Of a stretch of 19,245 bases of DNA, positions 1 through 5,161 are shown piece after piece; the stretch's first letter is position 1; every line of letters starts with the position of its first letter. A program made the translations under genes and the position numbers. The notes under the pieces are model-generated. The model worked only from the letters and a program-made list of their open reading frames with translations, did not search any database and had not been told where the DNA came from. Source of the stretch: JARRNJ01 sp037385045 (GTDB taxonomy: Bacteria > Pseudomonadota > Gammaproteobacteria > JASBUN01); assembly GCA_037385045.1 (NCBI GenBank), contig JARRNJ010000055.1, positions 1 through 19,245 on the forward strand, written 5' to 3'.

Positions 1-61
1 CCACCCTACGATAATCCCCGGGTCTGAAAAACGTAGGGTGGATAAGCGCAGCGCATCCACC
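1..61. repeat. REP-like inverted pair, left arm cut by window edge
   Basis: Bases 32-61 are a 30-bp element beginning CGTAGGGTGGATAAGC and ending GCATCCACC. It is identical to the right arm of the pair at 3735-3764. Bases 1-10 are the end of an opposing copy, whose remainder lies outside the window, with a 21-base spacer between the arms. This type of GGTGGATGCGCTGC palindrome is scattered between genes in many Proteobacteria; mobilisation by a RAYT-type transposase is an inference, and no such gene is present here. Confidence 0.8.
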
Positions 62-728
62 GTTCTTACGACCATTGTGTGAACAACCTGGTGGGGTTAC
101 ACAGCTCGGCTTGGCCGCGCGGCTGGATGCCGGCATGGCCGAATGAGCGACGGGCAGCGTGCGACCGGGGCGGAAACGAACGGAAAAGAAACCCCGTCCC
201 TGGGGACGGGGTCAAAATGGGCAGCGTGAATGCCCAACGAGGCCAGGAGGGAGAGGAGGGAGGCCTCGCTGTGAAATGAACGGTACGGCATCGAGCTTAA
301 TTGAAGCTGAAAAACGTGGTGCGCGGGCTGCCCTTCCGGGTAGGGCGTTGGCTGTGGATGCCGTTGCGCTGCGGCACCGGCGGCTCACGCGCGCCACGGC
401 GGCCGCGGATGGCGCAGTTTCCTGCAGCCGGTCATGGAATTCCGGGTACTGGTCGTGCGATCCTTAACGCTCTTGAGCCAGTTTCGGGGGCAGCATTGGC
501 GAAGGCGATGTGCGAAGCGCGGAGGTTCAGCATCGGGTTGGGACCCGGCGGCGGAAGGCGTACTTGTCCGCGCGCTGACAGTGAGCGGGGCAGGGCGGCG
601 GCGGGGGATTTCCGTGGCCGGCGGCTGCAGGTTACCATGAACGATAGTCGATCCTCCGGCGCGATGTGTGGTCCGCGCGCTCCACAGGTCCGACCGGCGG
701 CCGGCCGGGCTCTATCCGGGATGCCAAG
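62..728. other. Intergenic stretch with no convincing gene
   Basis: Several overlapping open frames cross this stretch, but their products are Arg, Ala, Gly and Pro-rich without recognisable domains, and none has a clear Shine-Dalgarno. The longest (301-732) looks like GC-rich noise. A plus-frame ORF from ATG 276 (63 codons, ending at 467) is the only one with a mixed composition, and it also lacks a ribosome binding site. Structure is visible: a hairpin at 191-212 and an inverted repeat CGAGGCC (238-244) / GGCCTCG (262-268) enclosing a GGAG-rich purine loop. Confidence 0.5.
191..212 (-). terminator. Hairpin with T-rich tail on the minus strand
   Basis: Arms ACCCCGTCCC (191-200) and GGGACGGGGT (203-212) are perfect complements around a tight loop. 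On the minus strand the hairpin is followed by TTCTTTTCC (complement of 182-190), giving the look of a rho-independent terminator. No minus-strand gene was identified in front of it, so what it would terminate is unknown. Confidence 0.45.
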
Positions 729-1106
729 ATGAACATCAACGGTCGGCAATATCCTCGCCTTGCGGTCAACTTTCCGCTGGAAATCCGTACCGAAGACGAG
801 ATGGTCTACCATGCCACCGTATGTAATCTTTCCTTGGGCGGCATCGAATTCAGCTGCGACAATGTGACGGCCGGCGAAGTGCTCCCGCCGGGCCATCAGG
901 CGTTTCCCGGCCAACCGATTGCTGTGCGGGTCCGCTTCAGTCTTGCCGAACCCGGTGCCGCTGCCGAGGTCCTCGATGTACATGGTGAGATCGTGGTGTC
1001 CCGGCGCCTGTCCCAGAACGAGTATCGTGTGGGCTTGCGGTTCTCCGGTTTCGAGGCGAACGGGCTGGAGATCCTCGAACGGTACTTCCGCGACCGAATG
1101 CCCTGA
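729..1106 (+). CDS. PilZ-domain protein (c-di-GMP binding candidate)
   Basis: A single-domain PilZ protein of 125 residues, a usual length for stand-alone PilZ proteins. Both conserved ligand-binding motifs are visible: RxxxR at residues 6-10 (RQYPR) and NxSxxG at 33-38 (NLSLGG). They are followed by beta-rich sequence and a short C-terminal helix (LEILERYFRDR). Family knowledge: PilZ domains bind cyclic di-GMP and modulate motility, exopolysaccharide or transcription machinery. No partner gene adjoins it, so the output is unknown. The start is ATG 729 because the protein then begins directly before the RxxxR motif; an open extension to 666 adds only low-complexity residues. The Shine-Dalgarno is weak (CCGGGATG). 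A strong hairpin lies 54 bases after the stop. Confidence 0.9.
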   Translation: MNINGRQYPRLAVNFPLEIRTEDEMVYHATVCNLSLGGIEFSCDNVTAGEVLPPGHQAFPGQPIAVRVRFSLAEPGAAAEVLDVHGEIVVSRRLSQNEYRVGLRFSGFEANGLEILERYFRDRMP

Positions 1107-1160
1107 TTGGTTGGCGGTGGGGCCGGCCGGGGTGCCGGTTACGAGGCCTGGTACCCAAAC

Positions 1161-1192
1161 GCAACGAACCCGCCAAGAGGCGGGTTCGTTGC
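1161..1192. terminator. Bidirectional hairpin between convergent genes
   Basis: A perfect 14-bp stem, GCAACGAACCCGCC (1161-1174) with GGCGGGTTCGTTGC (1179-1192), closes a 4-base AAGA loop. It lies between the PilZ stop on the plus strand and the stop of the small minus-strand gene at 1213, where a shared terminator is expected. Neither side has a long U tract. Confidence 0.7.
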
Positions 1193-1212
1193 ACCTGGAT
1201 CCTGCGCCGCGG

Positions 1213-1383
1213 CTACCGCGTGCGGGCGCTTGCTTTCTGCATCTCAGCCAGCTTGTGAAGGCGCCACTCGAGGCAGGCCCACAGCTGTCGACGCCGTGCA
1301 GTATGCGCCGGATTGTGAGAGGCGGTTACCCGGTCGATCTGATGCTGAAGCCTGCGTACGTCTTCCAGCAGTTCCTCCTGCAT
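1213..1383 (-). CDS. Small helical protein, 56 aa, unknown function
   Basis: Product MQEELLEDVRRLQHQIDRV... to ...KLAEMQKASARTR. It is charged, with heptad-like Leu/Ile/Val spacing in two segments (residues 4-19 and about 36-47), so it is probably a helical hairpin or short coiled coil; no signal peptide or membrane segment is visible. The start chosen is ATG 1383 because GAGGAGG lies 5 bases upstream on the minus strand. An upstream in-frame ATG at 1419 would add 12 residues but has no ribosome binding site. Third codon positions are mostly G or C, as in the neighbours. It converges on the PilZ gene with the strong hairpin 1161-1192 just past its stop. I do not recognise the family. Confidence 0.6.
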   Translation of the reverse strand: MQEELLEDVRRLQHQIDRVTASHNPAHTARRRQLWACLEWRLHKLAEMQKASARTR

Positions 1384-1388
1384 TCCGG

Positions 1389-1395
1389 CCTCCTC
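1389..1395 (-). promoter_or_regulatory. Shine-Dalgarno deciding the start at 1383
   Basis: The minus-strand sequence GAGGAGG sits 5 bases before ATG 1383, within the open frame that continues to 1419. It favours the internal ATG as the true start. Confidence 0.6.
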
Positions 1396-1621
1396 GAATT
1401 TTGACACCGTCGGGTCCATGAAAAAAAGTGTACCTATCGGTCAGGGGGCGCGGTATCCGGGATTCTACGTATGCAAGTGTTTGATCGGACGTTGCGGCGG
1501 GGTCGGTATCGGTTGACACCTGTAGCGCAGTCCCTGCCGTGCGGTAGCCATATCGGCTCCGGCGGTTGATCCCTGGCAGCTGCCGGGTCATTTGCTAGAC
1601 TGGAAAATAATGTGGTTATCT

Positions 1622-1630
1622 GGGGGAGGG
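1622..1630 (+). promoter_or_regulatory. Strong Shine-Dalgarno for a GTG-started small gene
   Basis: GGGGGAGGG lies 7 bases before GTG 1638. It is the main reason for calling the 59-residue gene, which is too short for ordinary length cut-offs. Confidence 0.65.
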
Positions 1631-1637
1631 ACCCGCT

Positions 1638-1817
1638 GTGAGTCCACGTACAAGTCGCCGCCGCCGCCGTTCGCCCCACGACCGGCGTTCCTGGGAGCCG
1701 ATGCCGGCTTTGCCCTTTATCGACGGGGGCGGCGTATTGGTGGTGCAGGATCGCCGGCGTACCGCTGACCGGCGTTTGTCCAACATCCGCGTGACCTGGC
1801 GCGTCATGTCCGGGTGA
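1638..1817 (+). CDS. Arg-rich 'DRR' miniprotein, 59 aa, GTG start
   Basis: The product opens with a basic run (SRRRRRSPHDRR, residues 6-17). A hydrophobic strand-like stretch with an acidic turn follows (PFIDGGGVLVV, 26-36), then DRRRTADRR (38-46) and a short tail. Residues 26-40 align without gaps to residues 76-90 of the membrane-anchored protein at 15202-15510, sharing P, a hydrophobic pair, D, G, V and DRR. The two therefore appear to belong to one family. GTG is chosen because GGGGGAGGG precedes it by 7 bases. No signal peptide or membrane helix is visible, so it is probably cytosolic. The basic blocks could contact nucleic acid or acidic protein surfaces; this is speculation, and no function is assigned. 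Confidence 0.65.
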   Translation: MSPRTSRRRRRSPHDRRSWEPMPALPFIDGGGVLVVQDRRRTADRRLSNIRVTWRVMSG

Positions 1818-1873
1818 CGCGCCGAGCGCCCAACGTTCCCCGGATTGGCGCAACTTGCCACACCGCAACGGGC

Positions 1874-3184
1874 TCAGTGCAGCTTGATCTGCGGGTGGAT
1901 GCCCCGGCGCAACAGGTTGGCGAAGTTGGTGATGATGGTTCGGGTCCAGCCGTGCAGCGCCAGCTGATGCATTTGATGCAATGACAGGTACACCATGCGG
2001 GCGATGAACCCGGAAATCATCACGCTTCCGGTGATGTTGCCCATGAGACTGCCCACCGTACTGTACTTACCGAGCGTTACCAGCGAGCCGTAGTCGCGAT
2101 AACGGAACTCGCGCATGGGTTCATCCTTGAGGCGGCGCCGCAACTGTTTGGCCAGGAACGTCGCCTGCTGATGGGCGGCCTGGGCGCGCGGGGGTATGAA
2201 GCCCGACTCGTCATCCAACGGACAGGCCGCGCAGTCACCCATGGCGAAGATGTTGTCGTCGACCGTGGTTTCCAGGGTGCGCCGGACCAGCAGCTGGTTG
2301 CTTGATGTGGTCTCCAGGCCCTGGAGGTCGGTGAGGAAGTCCGGCGCCTTGATGCCTGCGGCCCAGACCTTGATCACTGCCGGGATGATTCTGCCGCTGG
2401 CGGTGTGGATCGCATCCTCGGTGACTTCCACCACCCGCTCCCCGGTGTGCACCTGGACACCCATGCCGCGCAGTCTTTCCGCGATCGCCGCCGACAGCCG
2501 CGGCGGCAGGGCGGGCAACAGCCGTTCACCGGCTTCGATGAGATCAAAATCGATGTGGGCATCGGGGTCGATGCGGTCCAGCCCGTAGGCCGACAGTTCC
2601 CGGGTAACCAAGTGCAGCTGGGCCACCAGCTCCACGCCAGTGGCCCCGCCGCCGACCACGGCAATATTGAGTTCGCCCGGCGCAATGGGCGTCTCCCTGG
2701 CATGGACGTGCAGCAGGCGGCGCAACAGATGCTGCTGGAAACGATGTGCATCGTGGGTGGTATCCAGGCTCAAGCAGTGTTCGCTCACGCCTTTGATGCC
2801 GAAGTCATTGGAGATACTGCCGACGGCGATGACCAGGGTGTCGTAGGGAAAGCTGCGGCGGGGAGTGAACTCGACGCCTTCCTCGTCATAGTTCGGGGCC
2901 ACGTAGACCAACCGCCGCTCACGGTCGATGGCTTCCATTGCCCCCAGGCGGAAGCGAAAGTGGTGATTGCGCGCCTGGGCCAGGTACTCCAGCTGGTGTT
3001 CGCCCACGTCCAGCGTGCCGGCCGCCACTTCGTGCAGCAGCGGTTTCCAGGTATGGGTCCACGATGCGTCGATGAGCGTGATCTCAGCCTTGCCGCGGCG
3101 GCCCAGCTGGTTGCCGAGATGCGTCGCGAGTTCCAGGCCACCGGCGCCGCCGCCGACGACCACGATTCGATGCCGTTGCGTCAT
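1874..3184 (-). CDS. ndh: Type II NADH dehydrogenase (NDH-2)
   Basis: A peripheral membrane flavoprotein of 436 residues that oxidises NADH and reduces quinone without pumping protons. Visible features are an FAD-binding Rossmann motif GGGAGG (residues 11-16), an NAD(P)H-binding Rossmann motif VVGGGATGVEL (177-187), the second FAD motif AMGDCAA (314-320) and the quinone-site signature AQAAHQQ (334-340). The C-terminal amphipathic region (about 370-430) would anchor it to the inner membrane. Length fits the family. ATG 3184 is chosen because the frame upstream only translates a minisatellite and REP element; its Shine-Dalgarno is poor. The gene appears monocistronic. A weak -10-like TACAAT lies at 3262-3267 (minus). 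The minisatellite and REP pair occupy its upstream region. Confidence 0.95.
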   Translation of the reverse strand: MTQRHRIVVVGGGAGGLELATHLGNQLGRRGKAEITLIDASWTHTWKPLLHEVAAGTLDVGEHQLEYLAQARNHHFRFRLGAMEAIDRERRLVYVAPNYDEEGVEFTPRRSFPYDTLVIAVGSISNDFGIKGVSEHCLSLDTTHDAHRFQQHLLRRLLHVHARETPIAPGELNIAVVGGGATGVELVAQLHLVTRELSAYGLDRIDPDAHIDFDLIEAGERLLPALPPRLSAAIAERLRGMGVQVHTGERVVEVTEDAIHTASGRIIPAVIKVWAAGIKAPDFLTDLQGLETTSSNQLLVRRTLETTVDDNIFAMGDCAACPLDDESGFIPPRAQAAHQQATFLAKQLRRRLKDEPMREFRYRDYGSLVTLGKYSTVGSLMGNITGSVMISGFIARMVYLSLHQMHQLALHGWTRTIITNFANLLRRGIHPQIKLH

Positions 3185-3433
3185 GACGAAATAGCCATTT
3201 GTCGTTGGGCGCCGCGACACGACGACGCGTATGCGGCGTTTGTGACACAGACGCCAAGGGAATTGTACGCGGCAGGTGAGGTTGGGTATAGGGTCGCGGT
3301 GAACCCGTGGCCGGTGTGGCCCGCGGTACGCGGATGTCGCTCGTGCCCCAGCCAATGCATTGCGCCAGCATCCGGGTTGTTGGTGCAGGGTGCAGGTGGG
3401 CGCCGCTCTGGGGGTCCGCGGCCAACCCGGCGC

Positions 3434-3642
3434 GGTGCTCGTACCCGGAGGGTGCTCGTACCCGGAGGGTGCTCGTACCCGGAGGGTGCTCGTACCCGGA
3501 GGGTGCTCGTACCCGGAGGGTGCTCGTACCCGGAGGGTGCTCGTACCCGGAGGGTGCTCGTGCGCGGAGGGTGCCTGTACCCGCGAGTGCGGTGCTCGTG
3601 CCCGGAGGGTGCTCGTGCCCGGAGGGTGCCTGTACCCGCGAG
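3434..3642. repeat. 17-bp tandem repeat (minisatellite)
   Basis: The unit GGTGCTCGTACCCGGAG occurs in seven identical consecutive copies from 3434 to 3552. A variant with GTGCGCGGAG follows (3553-3569), then an 18-base variant GGTGCCTGTACCCGCGAG (3570-3587) and TGC. From 3591 there are two GTGCCCGGAG variants and a second 18-base variant (3625-3642). The right half therefore shows a higher-order duplication. Because 17 is not a multiple of three, all three frames of a strand read the same 17-residue peptide cycle, which explains the long open frames here; they are not genes. The array lies 250 bases upstream of the NDH-2 start. Confidence 0.9.
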
Positions 3643-3676
3643 TGCGGTCGTCGTTCGGAGCGTTTTGCCTTGGATT

Positions 3677-3764
3677 GGTGGATGCGCTGCGCTTATCCAC
3701 CCTACGATGATTGTGCCTGCTCTTCGCTCAAGCCCGTAGGGTGGATAAGCGCAGCGCATCCACC
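3677..3764. repeat. REP-like 30-bp perfect inverted pair
   Basis: Arms 3677-3706 (starting GGTGGATGCGCTGCGC) and 3735-3764 (ending GCGCATCCACC) are exact reverse complements around a 28-base spacer. Each arm also contains the shorter inner palindrome GGTGGAT...ATCCACC. The right arm equals bases 32-61 of the window. As RNA it would form a very stable 30-bp hairpin. It lies between the NDH-2 upstream region and the 3' end of the copper operon, a typical REP/BIME location. Confidence 0.9.
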
Positions 3765-3827
3765 AGCCGAGGGCTCGCGCAACGACCAAGCCCGGGCATG
3801 TTCGGACCCGCCAGGGCCGGATAGGGC

Positions 3828-3870
3828 GCAGCCCCGGTGATTCGGCACGCTCGATATTTCACCGGGGTGC
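3828..3870 (-). terminator. Hairpin after the copper operon
   Basis: CCCCGGTGA (3832-3840) pairs with TCACCGGGG (3859-3867), and the stem extends by GCA/TGC with one bulged base; the loop is 18 bases. It begins about 27 bases past the stop of the last operon gene. There is no clear U tract, so it may act as a transcript-stabilising 3' end rather than a simple terminator. Confidence 0.5.
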
Positions 3871-3896
3871 ACGATCCTGCCGCGAGTGAGCCAGCG

Positions 3897-4553
3897 TCAT
3901 TGCCCGGTGTGGCCGCCCTTGCTGTCACGGGCGTATTTCTGCAGGTAGCTGACGATGCCGTGGATCTGGTCCTTCGACAGCGGCGCCCCCCGCGCGGCGG
4001 CGATGTATTGTGCCATGCGTTGCACGACCGCGGGCCACTCTCCGGCCGTGTGTTGCTGCGGCGATGGCAGGGCGTGGCATTGGGCGCAGGTTTGGCGGAA
4101 CAGCACCGCCCCGGCCCCGTTGTCGTGCCCGGGCGGATGGGATTGGCGGCTGGCTTGCTGCAGGTAGGTGGCGAGCGTCCGCAGTTGCGCCGGCGAGGGG
4201 GCGGTCGGCCCCATCATCCCCCGTCCCCTGCCGAGCATATAGCGGTACATCCGATCGATGACCCACGGCCACTGGGGCGCGGTGTGCAGCCAGGGCGCGG
4301 GCAGCGCGTGGCATTGGCTGCAGTACTCGGCGAACAACGGGGCGCCCGGGGAATCCGGCAGTGGGAGCTGCTCCGGGCTGATGGTAGCGGGGAGATTCAC
4401 GGCCGGCTGCCGATACATCATGCCGCCCATGCCGCGGCCGCCGCTCATCATTTGGGCGCTGGCCGGCAGGTACGCCGCGGCCAGCAGAACCAGGGCGGCG
4501 CCGGCGCGGCGCAGCGCGGATCGTGCGCGACGGGATGTTCGGGTTGGGTTCAT
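3897..4553 (-). CDS. Exported diheme c-type cytochrome with Met-rich N-terminus
   Basis: A 218-residue protein with a signal peptide (residues 1-34; Arg-rich start, hydrophobic core, cleavage near ASA-Q). It has two heme c sites, CSQCH (78-82) and CAQCH (156-160). The two heme units are an internal duplication: each has LF-x3-C-x2-CHALP, a Trp-Pro about 15-18 residues later and a nearby Met (R-M-x-x-Y/R-M-x-x-Y) that could be the sixth heme ligand. Directly after cleavage comes a Met/Gly-rich stretch (MMSGGRGMGGMM, 35-46), and RGRGMMG follows at 109-115; Met-rich segments of this kind often bind Cu(I). It is the last gene of the copper operon, 45 bases after the glutaredoxin gene. A role in periplasmic copper handling or electron transfer is inferred, not shown. 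Confidence 0.88.
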   Translation of the reverse strand: MNPTRTSRRARSALRRAGAALVLLAAAYLPASAQMMSGGRGMGGMMYRQPAVNLPATISPEQLPLPDSPGAPLFAEYCSQCHALPAPWLHTAPQWPWVIDRMYRYMLGRGRGMMGPTAPSPAQLRTLATYLQQASRQSHPPGHDNGAGAVLFRQTCAQCHALPSPQQHTAGEWPAVVQRMAQYIAAARGAPLSKDQIHGIVSYLQKYARDSKGGHTGQ

Positions 4554-4598
4554 GGTCAGGTCCGAATGACAGGTTGATTGGCGTCGGCGGCGACCGCA

Positions 4599-4847
4599 TC
4601 AATCGGTGATATCGAGCGCGGCGGCGAGCTGCCCGCGTTGGCGGTCGAAGGTGCCATAGAAAAACCGGTCGTCGATCACCGTGATCGGCGCGACGCGCAC
4701 GCCGTATCGTTCTTTCGCTTCATCGGCGACACCCGGCCGGCTGACATCCTTTTCCGTATAGGCGAAACCGTGCCGCTCCAGCCAGCTTTTCACCGCCGCA
4801 CAGTCCGGGCAACCGGGGGCGGTGTAGACAACAATCGTATGGTTCAC
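4599..4847 (-). CDS. Glutaredoxin-like protein, GTG start
   Basis: An 82-residue thioredoxin-fold protein of glutaredoxin/NrdH size. The redox motif CPDC is at residues 13-16 after a VVYTAPG strand-turn, and the cis-proline region VAPITVIDD is at about 52-60. It would reduce disulfides or glutathione adducts in the cytosol. The start is GTG 4847, with GGAG 8 bases upstream; no better in-frame start exists. It lies 56 bases after the CopZ-like gene and 45 bases before the cytochrome gene, inside the copper operon. A likely inference is that it keeps the cysteines of CopZ/CopA or cytochrome-maturation partners reduced, or repairs Cu(I)-oxidised thiols. The exact physiological reductant cannot be read from the sequence. 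Confidence 0.85.
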   Translation of the reverse strand: MNHTIVVYTAPGCPDCAAVKSWLERHGFAYTEKDVSRPGVADEAKERYGVRVAPITVIDDRFFYGTFDRQRGQLAAALDITD

Positions 4848-4903
4848 GTCAACCGCTCCATCGGGTGGAGGCCGGCGGCCTGTTCGCAGGCCGCCGGAGC
4901 GGA

Positions 4904-5110
4904 TCAGTCCTTGAGTTCCGCCGAATAGCCTTCTTCCTTGACCGCGGCCAACAGGGCCGCCGGATCCGCGCTACCGTCGATGGTGGCCTGTCCCTGTTTG
5001 AGGCTGACATCGGCGGTCGTCACCCCGGGCACCTGTTGCAATGCCTTGGTGACTGCGGCAACGCAGTGCTGGCAGGTCATGCCGGTTACTTTCAGTGTAG
5101 TCTGCTGCAT
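4904..5110 (-). CDS. copZ: CopZ-like copper chaperone (HMA domain)
   Basis: A 68-residue stand-alone heavy-metal-associated domain with GMTCQHC near the N-terminus (residues 10-16), the Cu(I)-binding CxxC. The usual ferredoxin-like alternation follows (VAAVTKAL..VPGV..ADVSL..GQATIDG) with a GYSAEL end. It would carry Cu(I) to the N-terminal domains of CopA. ATG 5110 is preferred over TTG 5113 since AAGGAGA lies about 6 bases upstream. It is 51 bases downstream of copA in the same operon. Metal specificity is inferred from the neighbouring Cu-type ATPase. Confidence 0.92.
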   Translation of the reverse strand: MQQTTLKVTGMTCQHCVAAVTKALQQVPGVTTADVSLKQGQATIDGSADPAALLAAVKEEGYSAELKD

Positions 5111-5161
5111 CAAGTGTCTCCTTGGGTTGCGGGTAGACGAAGATCGGAACAGAGGCGTCCA

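Noticed and set aside
301..732. 143-codon plus-strand open frame before PilZ
   Set aside because: Low-complexity Arg/Gly/Ala product, no Shine-Dalgarno, and it overlaps the PilZ start.
3434..3642. CRISPR array
   Set aside because: Units are directly abutting 17-mers without unique spacers, and no cas genes are near.
3185..3700. N-terminal extension of NDH-2 by 172 residues
   Set aside because: The extension is translated minisatellite plus REP element; the FAD motif begins right after ATG 3184 as in other NDH-2 proteins.
2405..3739. 444-codon plus-strand open frame across NDH-2 and the minisatellite
   Set aside because: It is antisense to a clear NDH-2 gene and its end is translated repeat; no domains or ribosome binding site.
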